This document shows positions 1-9,122 of a stretch of 64,000 nt of DNA, one piece after another (the first letter of the stretch is position 1; each line of letters starts with the position of its first letter). The notes beneath the pieces are model-generated. The model was not told where the DNA came from. It did not search any database and saw only the letters and a program-made list of their open reading frames with translations. This DNA is from Arcicella rigui. Lineage in GTDB: Bacteria > Bacteroidota > Bacteroidia > Cytophagales > Spirosomataceae. A program made the position numbers and the translations under genes. The stretch lies in the NCBI RefSeq assembly GCF_034929435.1, contig NZ_JAYFUM010000028.1:46641-110640 (forward strand), written 5' to 3'.

Positions 1-2
1 TT

Positions 3-437
3 GATAATCTTCACGAAAGAGCAGGTTCAAAAAAAGTATTGCATTTACATGGTGAATTAACCAAAGCTCGCTCAACAGTTGATAGTAGTTTGGTCTATGA
101 AATTGGTACAAAAGCTATCAATTTAGGCGACAAATGTGAAAAAGGCTCACAGCTTCGCCCACACATTGTTTGGTTTCATGAAGATGTTCCACTGATTGAA
201 ACCGCCGTAAAGCTAACAGAGGAAGCTGATATTTTTGTTGTAGTGGGTACTTCATTACAAGTATATCCTGCGGCAGGTTTGGTTAATTATGTGGCAGGTT
301 TTGTGCCGATTTATATTATCGACCCTAAAAAACCAGCAGTATCAACCCGCAAGAATATGATTTTTGTTGAAGAAATTGGAAGCGTTGGTCTGGCTAAATT
401 ATGGGATATTTTAGTGAATGATAAGCCGACCCATTAA
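3..437 (+). CDS. Sirtuin-family NAD-dependent protein deacylase, C-terminal part (5' end outside window)
   Basis: This is the 3' end of a CobB-type sirtuin, which removes acyl groups from lysines using NAD. The frame is open from base 3 and begins with DNLHERAGS, so the gene starts upstream of the window. Visible sirtuin elements are HGEL, the RPHIVWF segment after the zinc module, and the NAD-binding VVVGTSLQVYPAAG stretch. Only one cysteine (in GDKCEKG) remains where canonical sirtuins have four zinc-binding cysteines, so the structural zinc site looks lost; from memory this also occurs in other Bacteroidota sirtuins. The stop lies 63 nt before folD, which has its own promoter. Confidence 0.88.
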   Translation, partial: DNLHERAGSKKVLHLHGELTKARSTVDSSLVYEIGTKAINLGDKCEKGSQLRPHIVWFHEDVPLIETAVKLTEEADIFVVVGTSLQVYPAAGLVNYVAGFVPIYIIDPKKPAVSTRKNMIFVEEIGSVGLAKLWDILVNDKPTH

Positions 438-442
438 TTTCT

Positions 443-473
443 TTTGCTTAACCCAAAACAAGCCGTAATTTTG
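443..473 (+). promoter_or_regulatory. Bacteroidota-type promoter for folD
   Basis: TTTG at 443-446, a 19-nt spacer and TAATTTTG at 466-473 match the Bacteroidota primary sigma factor consensus exactly (TTTG-N19-TAnnTTTG). A start site near 480 would give a leader of about 20 nt before the folD ATG at 501. Confidence 0.7.
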
Positions 474-500
474 TGCCTTTAAAATACAAAATACAAAACC

Positions 501-1382
501 ATGCAAATCATAGACGGGAAAGCAGTTGCTGACGAAATCAAAAAAGAAATCGCACAGGAAGTAGCTGAAATCAAAGCATCAGGTGGGAAAACGCCTCATT
601 TAGTAGCTATTTTGGTCGGAAACAATGGAGCTTCCGAAACGTATGTTGCTAACAAAGTAAAATCTTGTCAAGAATTAGGATTCAATTCTACACTTCTTCG
701 CTTTGACCCAAGTATCACTGAAGCTGAATTATTGGCTGAAGTACAAAAAGTGAATGATAATGATGATATGGATGGACTTATCGTTCAATTACCCCTCCCC
801 GACCATATCAACCCTGATAAAGTAATGGAAGCAATTGCTCCAAAAAAAGACGTTGACGGCTTCCACCCTATCAATATTGGTAGAATGGCGAAAGGTCTTC
901 CAGCTTATATTTCTGCTACTCCACAAGGTGTCTTAGATTTATTAGCCTATTACAATATCGAAACTTCTGGAAAACATTGTGTAGTAGTGGGTCGTAGCCA
1001 AATTGTGGGCTTGCCAATGTCTATTTTAATGCAACGTAATACTAAAATCGGAAACTGTACCGTAACGCTTACACACTCGAAAACAAAAGATTTACCAGCC
1101 GTTTGTGCTACTGCTGATATTTTAATTGCCGCCTTGGGTCGTCCTGAATTTATCACTGCTGAATACGTAAAAGAAGGGGCTGTGGTAATCGACGTTGGTT
1201 TAACAAGAGTAGTAGATACTATTAAAAAATCTGGTTTTGCCTTGAAAGGTGACGTGAAGTTTGACGAAGTAGCTCCTAAATGTTCATATATTACTCCTGT
1301 GCCTAAAGGCGTTGGGCCAATGACCATTGTTTCTTTGATGAAAAATACATTGTTGTCGGCAAAAAATGCAATATACCAATAG
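501..1382 (+). CDS. folD: Bifunctional methylenetetrahydrofolate dehydrogenase/cyclohydrolase FolD
   Basis: FolD interconverts 5,10-methylene-THF and 10-formyl-THF in the cytosol, producing NADPH and one-carbon units for purine and formyl-methionine synthesis. The 293-residue length is normal. Tyr48 and Lys52 in the YVANK motif are the catalytic pair, VVVGRSQIVGLP is the NADP-binding loop, and the PVPKGVGPMT signature lies near the C-terminus. The ATG at 501 follows a near-consensus promoter. The next gene has its own -7 box, so folD is probably transcribed alone. Confidence 0.96.
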   Translation: MQIIDGKAVADEIKKEIAQEVAEIKASGGKTPHLVAILVGNNGASETYVANKVKSCQELGFNSTLLRFDPSITEAELLAEVQKVNDNDDMDGLIVQLPLPDHINPDKVMEAIAPKKDVDGFHPINIGRMAKGLPAYISATPQGVLDLLAYYNIETSGKHCVVVGRSQIVGLPMSILMQRNTKIGNCTVTLTHSKTKDLPAVCATADILIAALGRPEFITAEYVKEGAVVIDVGLTRVVDTIKKSGFALKGDVKFDEVAPKCSYITPVPKGVGPMTIVSLMKNTLLSAKNAIYQ

Positions 1383-1461
1383 AAATTAGTACTTAATAGG
1401 GCAAATCATATAAATACGCTAAAAATCGCTTTTTGTCTGCATTATTACAAAATGATTTTCG

Positions 1462-1469
1462 TACTTTTG
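1462..1469 (+). promoter_or_regulatory. -7 promoter box upstream of prs
   Basis: TACTTTTG matches TAnnTTTG 72 nt before the prs ATG. No -33 TTTG is present at the ideal distance; the nearest is at 1432-1435, giving a 26-nt spacer, so only the -7 element is convincing. Confidence 0.45.
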
Positions 1470-1540
1470 CGGTCAATTTCAGAAAAAGTATTTCAAAGAT
1501 AATATTGAATTAAGAGAGGCTTAAAAATCTCTCCAAAAAA

Positions 1541-2482
1541 ATGGCTGCTATCAATCAAGTTAAGATTTTCACTGGGTCATCTTCCGAATATTTAGCAAAA
1601 GAAATTGCTCGTTTTTACGGTAAAGACTTAGGGCTTTCTTCTGTTCAACGTTTCTCAGACGGAGAGATGTCACCAAGTTTTAATGAATCAATCAGAGGTT
1701 GTGATGTATTTATCATTCAATCAACTTTCCCACCAGCAGATAATATGTTGGAGCTTTTGTTGATGATTGATGGAGCTCGTCGTGCTTCTGCTCACTATGT
1801 TACAGTGGTGATTCCTTATTTTGGATATTCTCGTCAAGATAGAAAAGACAAACCAAGAGTAGGTATCGGTGCTAAATTAGTAGCCAATTTATTGACTGCT
1901 GCTGGTGCTGATAGATTAATGACTTTGGACTTACACGCAGGTCAAATTCAAGGTTTCTTTGACTTCCCAGTAGATCACTTAGAAGGAACTGCCATTTTTG
2001 TTCCTTATCTAAAATCTTTAGGATTAAATAACTTACTTTTTGCTTCTCCTGACGTTGGTGGTGTGGTTCGTACTCGTAATGTTGCCAAGTTCTTCAATGC
2101 TGAAATGGTAATTTGCGATAAGCAACGTAAACGTGCCAACGAAGTAGCTACCATGCAATTAATTGGTGACGTTACAGGAGCTGACGTAGTATTAGTCGAT
2201 GACTTAATTGATACAGGTGGTACAATGTGCAAAGCCGCTCAGTTAATTATGGATAAAGGGGCAAAATCAGTAAGAGCTATCGTTACTCACCCAGTACTTT
2301 CTGGAAAAGCTTATGATAATATCAATAATTCAGTACTTACTGAATTGGTTGTAACAGACACGATTCCGTTGAAACAACCTTGTGATAAAATCAAAGTATT
2401 ATCAGTAGCCGAATTATTCGCCAAAGCAATTGGCAGAATTCGTGACCATGAATCTATCAGTTCATTATTCATAAAAAATTAA
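1541..2482 (+). CDS. prs: Ribose-phosphate pyrophosphokinase (PRPP synthetase)
   Basis: This enzyme makes phosphoribosyl pyrophosphate from ribose 5-phosphate and ATP for nucleotide, histidine and NAD synthesis. At 313 residues it has the class I length. The ATP/flexible-loop region reads FGYSRQDRKDKPR, the metal-binding DLHAGQIQGFF segment follows, and the PRPP loop is VVLVDDLIDTGGT. The chosen ATG follows an A-rich leader. It is followed by rplY after 76 nt; the prs-rplY (L25/Ctc) order is common in bacteria and suggests co-transcription. Confidence 0.96.
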   Translation: MAAINQVKIFTGSSSEYLAKEIARFYGKDLGLSSVQRFSDGEMSPSFNESIRGCDVFIIQSTFPPADNMLELLLMIDGARRASAHYVTVVIPYFGYSRQDRKDKPRVGIGAKLVANLLTAAGADRLMTLDLHAGQIQGFFDFPVDHLEGTAIFVPYLKSLGLNNLLFASPDVGGVVRTRNVAKFFNAEMVICDKQRKRANEVATMQLIGDVTGADVVLVDDLIDTGGTMCKAAQLIMDKGAKSVRAIVTHPVLSGKAYDNINNSVLTELVVTDTIPLKQPCDKIKVLSVAELFAKAIGRIRDHESISSLFIKN

Positions 2483-2558
2483 TTTAAACGGTTGATTGAA
2501 GATAGGAATTAAGGTTTTACCTTGAAACTGACAGGCTTTCAACACAAATCACTCAAAA

Positions 2559-3122
2559 ATGAGAAAGATTGAAATCGTAGGGTATAACAGAGAAACCCTT
2601 GGAACAAAATCAGCAAAAGATCTTCGTGCAGAAGCTTTAGCTCCATGTGTATTGTACGGTGGTGAAAAACAAATTCACTTTGCTGTACCAATGATTCTTT
2701 TCCGTGAATTATTATATACTCCAGAAGTATCAGAAGTAATCTTAAATATCGAAGGTGAAATCCACCACGCTATCGTTCAAGATTCACAATTCCACCCAGT
2801 ATCAGAAATGATTCTTCACGTTGACTTTTTAGAAATCGTTGAAGGTAAAGAAATCAAAATTGATGTTCCTGTGAAAGTTATTGGTGATGCACCAGGCGTT
2901 CGTAAGGGGGGTAAAATGGTTCAAAAATTACGTAAAGTATCTTTGAAAGGTTTAGCTGATAACATTCCTGACTTTATCGAAGCTGATATTACAGGTTTGG
3001 ACTTAGGTCAAACTTTAAAAGTTGCTAAATTGAAAGCTACAGATGTTGTGATTTTAAATAATCCTTCAGCACCAGTAGCAACAATTGATATTCCACGTGC
3101 TTTAAGAGGAAAACTTAACTAA
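2559..3122 (+). CDS. rplY: 50S ribosomal protein L25 / general stress protein Ctc family
   Basis: This is the long (Ctc) form of L25, which binds 5S rRNA at the central protuberance. The N-terminal part (MRKIEIVGYNRETLG to about residue 95) is the L25 5S rRNA-binding domain, and the rest (ISLKGLADNIPDFIEADITGL-like segment) is the CTC beta domain. At 187 residues it is typical for Bacteroidota. It follows prs and ends in a strong terminator, so it is the last gene of the prs-rplY unit. Confidence 0.94.
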   Translation: MRKIEIVGYNRETLGTKSAKDLRAEALAPCVLYGGEKQIHFAVPMILFRELLYTPEVSEVILNIEGEIHHAIVQDSQFHPVSEMILHVDFLEIVEGKEIKIDVPVKVIGDAPGVRKGGKMVQKLRKVSLKGLADNIPDFIEADITGLDLGQTLKVAKLKATDVVILNNPSAPVATIDIPRALRGKLN

Positions 3123-3156
3123 TCTTTAGTTTTCTCAATTACTGATAGATTTTACG

Positions 3157-3190
3157 AGCAGTTGTATCTAATGATACAACTGCTTTTTTA
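3157..3190 (+). terminator. Rho-independent terminator after rplY
   Basis: A perfect 12-bp stem (AGCAGTTGTATC / GATACAACTGCT) with a TAAT loop is followed by a run of T. Confidence 0.88.
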
Positions 3191-3217
3191 TTTTCAATAC
3201 TTCTGTTTTCTAATACA

Positions 3218-3265
3218 ATTCTAATATGAGATTAAGGCGAGCTTAAGTTTACTACACGAAATTTG
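3218..3265 (+). promoter_or_regulatory. Putative tandem operator and promoter upstream of the UspA gene
   Basis: The 19-nt element at 3218-3236 (ATTCTAATATGAGATTAAG) recurs with 18 of 19 matches at 6577-6595 upstream of nhaD. In both places a second TAAG follows ten bases after the first, and an NAnnTTTG -7-like box ends 29 nt after the element (GAAATTTG at 3258-3265 here). The CTAA/TTAA half-sites spaced 10-11 nt apart resemble OmpR/PhoB-family binding sites. The response regulator at 4503 lies between the two copies and is the obvious candidate binder. Confidence 0.55.
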
Positions 3266-3329
3266 TTTCCGTAACCAGTATAATCCATACAGGTAGTAAT
3301 CAAAGTATTTACTCTAAAATTCGATACTT

Positions 3330-4253
3330 ATGGAAACAATATGCGTTCAAAAAATCCTTGTTCCGATAGACTTTAGCGAAGCTTCGTTAAATGCACTGAA
3401 CACTGCCATTTTTATGGCTCAAAGGCAACATGCACAAATCATTCTGTTTCATGTTGTGAATACTTATAGCATTCTTCCGAATCCAGACCATGATATAATT
3501 TATGATAGTAATTTAGAAAAACTACTGGACGAACATCTAAAAAATATCCGAAAATTAGCTGATAAAATCACCCATCAATACTTCGTAGATTGTAGGGCTT
3601 TTATCCGAACAGGGTTGGTTTCATCTGAAATTTTACGAGCATCCATTGATTTTTATGCAGATATTATCGTTCTGAGTACTTATAGCACTTCATCGACAAA
3701 CAATCATTTCCGAATTGGCTCAAATACCTTGAGTGTTATCAAAAATGCCAATTGCCCAGTTCTGACTGTTCCGCCAGAGCAAAAATTTGAAAAATTCAGT
3801 ACTATTCTTTATCCAATCAGACCTGTGAAGGGAGCTTTAGAACAATACGATTTAGCAAAAACTATTTTGCGTGAAAATAAAGCTGAACTCATCGTGGTAG
3901 GAATGGTAGATAATACTCACAAAGAAAGCTTTGAATTATTAAATCAAGAAACGGCTTTGTTGAATCAAAAATTAAAAGAAGACAACTTGAAAGCCCAAAG
4001 TTACTTTTACTTTAGCCAAGATATGCCGAATAAAATCCTTGAGAAAGCTCAGGATTTTCAAGCAGACTTACTTGTCCTTACCGCTACACTCGACCATAAA
4101 GTACAGGATTATTACCTTGGCCCTTTTGTTGAAAGAATTTTACATTTTGCCAAAATCCCCGTACTGTCGATACGCCCAAAACCTTCTGATACTTTAGAAA
4201 TTGCACCTGTAAACCATAAAAATTACGCTATAAAAATGCTCGGAATTATCTGA
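3330..4253 (+). CDS. Tandem universal stress protein (two UspA domains)
   Basis: This cytosolic protein of 307 residues contains two UspA-like Rossmann domains: residues 1 to about 150 (starting KILVPIDFSEASLNAL) and about 155 to 290 (starting STILYPIRP). The GxxGx9G(S/T) ATP-binding signature is not intact in either domain, as the first domain reads STYSTSSTNNHFRIGSNT. Nucleotide binding is therefore doubtful. UspA proteins accumulate under stress but have no single known reaction. The gene precedes a two-component system and shares an operator-like element with the nhaD promoter, which suggests an ion or pH stress regulon. Confidence 0.88.
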   Translation: METICVQKILVPIDFSEASLNALNTAIFMAQRQHAQIILFHVVNTYSILPNPDHDIIYDSNLEKLLDEHLKNIRKLADKITHQYFVDCRAFIRTGLVSSEILRASIDFYADIIVLSTYSTSSTNNHFRIGSNTLSVIKNANCPVLTVPPEQKFEKFSTILYPIRPVKGALEQYDLAKTILRENKAELIVVGMVDNTHKESFELLNQETALLNQKLKEDNLKAQSYFYFSQDMPNKILEKAQDFQADLLVLTATLDHKVQDYYLGPFVERILHFAKIPVLSIRPKPSDTLEIAPVNHKNYAIKMLGII

Positions 4254-4289
4254 ACCAATACAAGAACCATTAGCAATATCTACACCTTT

Positions 4290-4333
4290 CTCAGAGAATA
4301 TCTTTAGTCAGGGTTTCTGAAGTATTCTCTGAG
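4290..4333 (+). terminator. Hairpin after the UspA gene
   Basis: The 11-bp perfect arms CTCAGAGAATA (4290-4300) and TATTCTCTGAG (4323-4333) enclose an inner stem CTTTAG/CTGAAG. Only a weak T-rich stretch follows, so it may be an attenuator or transcript-end hairpin rather than a strong terminator. Confidence 0.5.
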
Positions 4334-4502
4334 ATAAAATACTTATTTTTAAGTAATTGGGCAAAATTGCGTTAATTTTACCCGCTTTATGCTTGAGACA
4401 ATAAGCACTGAGCAGAAAATTCAATAGTTATTTTTCCTCTTGCTTGAAGCAAAATAGTTAAAGCTCATCTTGCACGAATACTTAATTCACTAAAAATAAT
4501 TC

Positions 4503-5195
4503 ATGGAAAATAAAATGAATATTTTGTTGATTGAAGACGACAAAAGAGTATCTGACAGCCTCAGAAATGGCTTAGAGAAAAAGAATTTTACCGTTGAGCC
4601 GGCTTATGATGGTTATATTGGTTCTCGTTTGGCAACAACAAATACTTATGATATTATTTTATTAGACCTCAATTTGCCCATCATGAATGGTTTTGACATC
4701 TGTAAAATTATTCGGCAGCAGCAAATCAACACGCCTATTTTGATGCTTACAGCTATGGGCGAAATTGACGATAAAGTAAAGGGATTTGACTACGGTGCGG
4801 ATGATTATTTAGTAAAACCTTTTGAGTTTCGGGAACTATTAGCCAGGATACAAGCCCTTTTGCGAAGAGCAAATCCAAGCCAGCAGTCAGTTTCTGAAAT
4901 ATTGACTGAAGCCAATCTAACGATGGATTTACGAACCAAGACCGTCAGTAGAGATGGGCAAAGTATAGAACTCACCGCAAGAGAATTTGAATTGCTTGAG
5001 TATATGCTACGAAACAAAGGACGAGTATTATCAAAAATAGACATTGTAGAAAACGTTTGGGATTTGAATTTTGATACAAGTACCAACATCGTAGAAGTTT
5101 ATATCAATTACTTACGCAAAAAAATAGATAAATCTTTTGAACCAAAGCTTATTCATACCAAAACGGGCTTGGGCTATGTGTTAAAAACCAATTAA
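4503..5195 (+). CDS. OmpR-family response regulator
   Basis: This is a 230-residue DNA-binding response regulator. The receiver domain occupies about residues 5-118, with acidic pair E11/D12, phospho-acceptor Asp55 (IILLDLNLP), switch Thr83 and Lys105 (LVKPF). The winged-helix output domain is about residues 130-228 and ends RKKIDKSFEPKLIHTKTGLGYVLK. A second in-frame ATG at 4515 is also possible as start. One base separates its stop from the kinase gene, so the two are translationally coupled. It is flanked by genes carrying the shared operator, which suggests it is their regulator. Confidence 0.93.
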   Translation: MENKMNILLIEDDKRVSDSLRNGLEKKNFTVEPAYDGYIGSRLATTNTYDIILLDLNLPIMNGFDICKIIRQQQINTPILMLTAMGEIDDKVKGFDYGADDYLVKPFEFRELLARIQALLRRANPSQQSVSEILTEANLTMDLRTKTVSRDGQSIELTAREFELLEYMLRNKGRVLSKIDIVENVWDLNFDTSTNIVEVYINYLRKKIDKSFEPKLIHTKTGLGYVLKTN

Positions 5196-5196
5196 A

Positions 5197-6564
5197 ATGC
5201 AAATTCGGCATAAAATATCGCTTCAGTTTACTTGCGTTGTGGCTATCATTTTACTGTTTTTCTCTGGCATTGTGTATTTGAGAGCAGAGAACCAAAGAAG
5301 TAAAAACTTTTTTGATAGAATTCAAGGAAGAGCTAACACTACTGCCCGCCTTTTGGTTGATGTACAAGAATTTACACCAAAACTTTTGAAATTGTTGGAC
5401 ATGAATTCTTCGTCGAGACTCCCCAATGAAGAAGTTTATGTCTATAATTTCAAAAATGAGTTGTTGTATTCAAACATAGATAAAACGCCCGACTATATCG
5501 ACCCAACTTTTTTGGAGAATATCAAAAAAGAAGAAAAAGTAACCTTGAAAGATGAAAACAGGGAAATTCTGGGCATACTCTTTACAGGAAAGTACGACCG
5601 TTTTGTAGTAGTTGCTTCTGCAAATGATTTGGTAGGCTATTCACAGGAAAAAAACTTAGTAAATACTTTGGGTATTGGTTTTTTATCTGGCATTATTATT
5701 ACCATTATCCTCAGTATTTTTTTTGCAGGACAAGCCCTGAGACCTATTCAATCTATTAATAATGAGATTAGTAGAATTACCGCCAATAATCTAAAAAAAC
5801 GATTGGACGAGGGAAACAAAAAAGATGAAATTGCAGAATTGGCAGTAAATTTCAACCGAATGTTGAATCGCCTTGAGATGGCATTTCAACAACAAAAACA
5901 ATTTGTTTCGCAAGCTTCGCATGAACTCCGTACTCCTCTTGCAGCTTTAAAAACTGAAATACAAGTTGGTTTAGAGGAAAATCAAACGATTGAAGAGTAT
6001 AAAAAAACGCTAAAGAATACCCTAAACGATACTGAACGACTTATTCAGCTTTCAAATAGTTTATTACAATTAGCCCGCACGATTGAGGATAAAGACAAAT
6101 TCCATTTTGAAATTTTACGGATGGAAGATATTTTATTGAATGTCCAAAAAGCCATTCAAGGAAATTATCCTCATTATCGCATAGTATTTGATTTTGAAAA
6201 AATTCCAGACGACGATAATCTTACTTTAATCAACGGCAATCTTTTACTTTTAGAAAACCTCTTTAGTAATCTGATCGAAAATGCCTGCAAATATTCATCC
6301 GACCATCAGGCGAACATTCTACTGAGTTTTGATAAAATTTATTGTATTGTCAAGATTAAAGACAAAGGAATTGGTATTCCAGAAAATGAAATAGCTTATA
6401 TTTTCAATCCATTTTTCCGTGCTTCCAATTCAATTGACAAAGACGGATTCGGGATTGGTTTATCCATTACCAAGAGAATTGCTGAACTTCATAAAGCCAT
6501 TATAGATGTAAAGAGTAAGTATTTAAAAGGTACAGAATTTATCATAAAAATCCCACATCAATAA
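5197..6564 (+). CDS. Sensor histidine kinase, partner of the adjacent response regulator
   Basis: This membrane-bound kinase has 455 residues. TM1 is at about 8-28 and TM2 at about 157-177, flanking a periplasmic sensor region of about 125 residues with no recognised domain. A HAMP linker follows (about 178-232), then the HisKA H-box with phospho-accepting His242 (SQASHELRTP). The ATPase domain has the N-box around Asn362 (LIENACKYS), DKGIGIPE and GFGIGLSI. It directly follows the OmpR-type gene. The ligand is unknown, and only the neighbouring nhaD and usp genes hint at sodium, pH or osmotic stress. Confidence 0.93.
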   Translation: MQIRHKISLQFTCVVAIILLFFSGIVYLRAENQRSKNFFDRIQGRANTTARLLVDVQEFTPKLLKLLDMNSSSRLPNEEVYVYNFKNELLYSNIDKTPDYIDPTFLENIKKEEKVTLKDENREILGILFTGKYDRFVVVASANDLVGYSQEKNLVNTLGIGFLSGIIITIILSIFFAGQALRPIQSINNEISRITANNLKKRLDEGNKKDEIAELAVNFNRMLNRLEMAFQQQKQFVSQASHELRTPLAALKTEIQVGLEENQTIEEYKKTLKNTLNDTERLIQLSNSLLQLARTIEDKDKFHFEILRMEDILLNVQKAIQGNYPHYRIVFDFEKIPDDDNLTLINGNLLLLENLFSNLIENACKYSSDHQANILLSFDKIYCIVKIKDKGIGIPENEIAYIFNPFFRASNSIDKDGFGIGLSITKRIAELHKAIIDVKSKYLKGTEFIIKIPHQ

Positions 6565-6576
6565 TTTTCTAAGCAA

Positions 6577-6624
6577 ATTCTAATATTAGATTAAGCTTAT
6601 ACTAAGGTCGCATCTTTAGCTTTG
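6577..6624 (+). promoter_or_regulatory. Putative operator and promoter upstream of nhaD
   Basis: ATTCTAATATTAGATTAAG at 6577-6595 is the second copy of the element upstream of the UspA gene. It is followed by TAAG at 6603-6606 and a consensus TAGCTTTG -7 box at 6617-6624. The distance from the start of the element to the -7 box is 40 nt in both copies. The leader to the nhaD ATG at 6803 would be about 170 nt. Confidence 0.6.
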
Positions 6625-6802
6625 TGCATTCCTAAAACTTGTTGGAAAATTAATCTCAAAACAACATTTTGTTGAATTGTGGTTTTTTAATTTGAACTGT
6701 AAAGCACAATCACCGTTGGTAATACTGGCGGTGATTCTTTGAACTTTCTCCAAGCAATAGACTCAAAAATCTTATCATTCACCATCAACTTAAAACTACT
6801 TC

Positions 6803-8086
6803 ATGGAAGCTTTATTAGTTTTTGTATTTATCGTTGGCTACATACTTATTGCTGTTGAACACACTATTCATCTCAACAAAACTGCCACAGCCCTTATTAC
6901 GGGTGTTTTGTGTTGGGTAATTTATATTCTGAATACCCAAAATAAAGATTTAGTAAGCAGCGAACTTGCTCATCATTTAGCCAGTATTTCCGAAATTTTA
7001 TTTTTTTTACTCGGAGCAATGACTATCGTTGAATTGATTGATGCTCATCAAGGTTTTAAAATTATTACTGATAAAATTACAAGTAAAAATAAAGTACAGC
7101 TTTTATGGACTATCAGTATCATTACTTTTTTCCTTTCAGCGGCACTCGATAACCTGACGACAGCCATTGTAATGGTTTCGGTTGTACGAAAACTCATCAA
7201 AGACAAAGAAACAAGGATGTTTTTTGCGGGTATTATTATTATAGCAGCCAATTCGGGTGGAGCTTGGTCGCCGATTGGAGACGTAACCACAACCATGCTT
7301 TGGATTGGCGGACAAGTATCAGCTTTGGCAATTATCAAAAGCTTGATTCTACCAAGCTTAATATCTTTGATTGTCCCATTACTTTTTCTCACTTTTCGAC
7401 TCAAAGGCGAAGTACAATCACCAAGTACATCAATTGCCACTTATAAAGATGACTCTTTATCTAAAAAGGACTCCTCAATGATGCTAATTGTTGGATTTGC
7501 TATGTTGCTTTTTGTTCCAATTTTTAAAACTATCACTCATCTTCCTCCTTATATGGGCGTATTGTTGGGTTTGGGTGTTGTGTGGGTTGTTTCTGAAATA
7601 ATACATCATGGTAGAGACGAAGAATACCGTAAACCTTACTCAGTGGCTCATGCTCTTAGCAAAATAGATACTTCGAGTATCCTTTTTTTCTTAGGGATTT
7701 TATTGTCTATTGCAGCTTTAGAATCCACACATTTTCTATCAAGTTTAGCAGAATGGATGAATAAAAGCATCGCTAATCAAGATATAATCGTGATAGTTAT
7801 TGGTTTGTTTTCGGCGATAATCGACAATGTTCCACTGGTTGCGGCATCAATGGGTATGTACGATTTGGCACATTTCCCGATGGATTCAAAATTATGGGAG
7901 TTTTTAGCTTATTGTGCGGGTACAGGAGGAAGTATTCTGATTATCGGTTCTGCACCCGGTGTTGCCGTTATGGGTATGGAAAAAATCGACTTTATGTGGT
8001 TCTTCAAAAAGTTTAGTTTATTGGCTTTAATTGGCTATTTCGCAGGAATTATTACTTACTTGAGTATTTATGCTCTTTTACAATAA
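6803..8086 (+). CDS. nhaD: NhaD-type sodium/proton antiporter
   Basis: This inner-membrane antiporter exports Na+ (or Li+) in exchange for protons, giving salt and alkaline-pH tolerance. The 427 residues contain about eleven hydrophobic helices. The family is indicated by the NhaD-like segments LDNLTTAIVMVSVVRK, SPIGDVTTTMLWI, IDNVPLVAASMGMY and GSAPGVAVMGMEKI, with conserved polar residues inside helices. It follows the kinase gene but has its own operator-bearing promoter. It converges with the minus-strand gene at 8094, leaving only 7 nt between stops. Confidence 0.9.
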   Translation: MEALLVFVFIVGYILIAVEHTIHLNKTATALITGVLCWVIYILNTQNKDLVSSELAHHLASISEILFFLLGAMTIVELIDAHQGFKIITDKITSKNKVQLLWTISIITFFLSAALDNLTTAIVMVSVVRKLIKDKETRMFFAGIIIIAANSGGAWSPIGDVTTTMLWIGGQVSALAIIKSLILPSLISLIVPLLFLTFRLKGEVQSPSTSIATYKDDSLSKKDSSMMLIVGFAMLLFVPIFKTITHLPPYMGVLLGLGVVWVVSEIIHHGRDEEYRKPYSVAHALSKIDTSSILFFLGILLSIAALESTHFLSSLAEWMNKSIANQDIIVIVIGLFSAIIDNVPLVAASMGMYDLAHFPMDSKLWEFLAYCAGTGGSILIIGSAPGVAVMGMEKIDFMWFFKKFSLLALIGYFAGIITYLSIYALLQ

Positions 8087-8093
8087 GTAAAAA

Positions 8094-9122
8094 CTAATTG
8101 ATTTTAATAATGATTGACGCCACAACTGTATCATTTTCTTCCACCAAAGTAAAGGTGGCTCTTTCTTGAAAATTGATTTGTAGGCGTCTTTCTAAATTTT
8201 TCATACCAACTCCCACAGGTGATACTTTCTGTGATAATTTCCCTGTGTTCACCACTTTAATGGTAAAAATTTCTCCTTTTAATTCTGAAATGATTCTTAC
8301 TTTACCGCCAAGTTTATTTTTCCCGATGCCATGCTTGATGGCATTCTCAACCAATAATTGAACAGACATTGGCGGAATACTTAGGGATAAAGTTTCATTT
8401 TGAATATGAAAAGAGTACACCAAGCGTTTTTCGTAGCGTATTTTTTCTAAGAAAAGATAATCACGCACCAATGATAATTCCATATCCAAAGGTACTAATT
8501 GTTGATTGCCCATACTCAGCGAAGTTCTGAGTAACTGCGATAATTCCGTCAATGCTTTACGAGCTAATTCTGGGTCGAAAATCGTCAATGCCTTTATACT
8601 GTTGATGGCATTGAACAAAAAATGAGGATTTAATTGATTTTTTAGGTTTTCAAGTTCCGCCGTTTTTAAGGACATTTCTGCCTGTGCCAACATCAATTCT
8701 TTATGATGGGCCACACGGTTACTCATAATTAGGTGATAAAACAAAAACCAAACGCCAGCATAACGTACCGACTCGAAGAAAAACTGATAGTAGTCTAAAG
8801 GAACAAGTTTTGTTTCTTCTACAAAATGTCTATATCCTTGAAAATCATAATAATAATCTACAAAAAAGAAACAAGCCCCCATGATGATTGAAGCCACTAT
8901 CGGGAAAATTAGTACATCCCCCTTATTTCTGTCTTTTGCTTGATAAATTTTGGTATAAATATGTGAAAGCATTATCCCGATTAAGAAATTAATCAGCAAA
9001 TAAGAGGCCTTATTATAAGGGTCGTTGAAAAATTTGGTAGTTGGTTGTTTTAAAATTAATGTAGTGAATAACCACCAAAAGAATTGAATTAACCAGTAAA
9101 CTCGCTGAGGGATGAAACTCAT
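8094..9122 (-). CDS. LytS/YehU-type sensor histidine kinase (His_kinase family)
   Basis: This 342-residue membrane kinase has about four hydrophobic helices in residues 1-130, a short coiled segment (about 140-160) and the characteristic LytS-type phospho-acceptor motif NQLNPHFLFN with His167. The ATPase domain follows, with N-box LVENAIKHGIG and a GVGMKNLERRL segment. Kinases of this family usually pair with a LytTR response regulator. None is adjacent, so the partner must be elsewhere. Start is the ATG at 9122. Confidence 0.9.
   Translation of the reverse strand: MSFIPQRVYWLIQFFWWLFTTLILKQPTTKFFNDPYNKASYLLINFLIGIMLSHIYTKIYQAKDRNKGDVLIFPIVASIIMGACFFFVDYYYDFQGYRHFVEETKLVPLDYYQFFFESVRYAGVWFLFYHLIMSNRVAHHKELMLAQAEMSLKTAELENLKNQLNPHFLFNAINSIKALTIFDPELARKALTELSQLLRTSLSMGNQQLVPLDMELSLVRDYLFLEKIRYEKRLVYSFHIQNETLSLSIPPMSVQLLVENAIKHGIGKNKLGGKVRIISELKGEIFTIKVVNTGKLSQKVSPVGVGMKNLERRLQINFQERATFTLVEENDTVVASIIIKIN

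Noticed and set aside
950..1327. 125-codon minus-strand frame inside folD
   Set aside because: It is fully contained in a strongly conserved gene on the other strand and matches no family.
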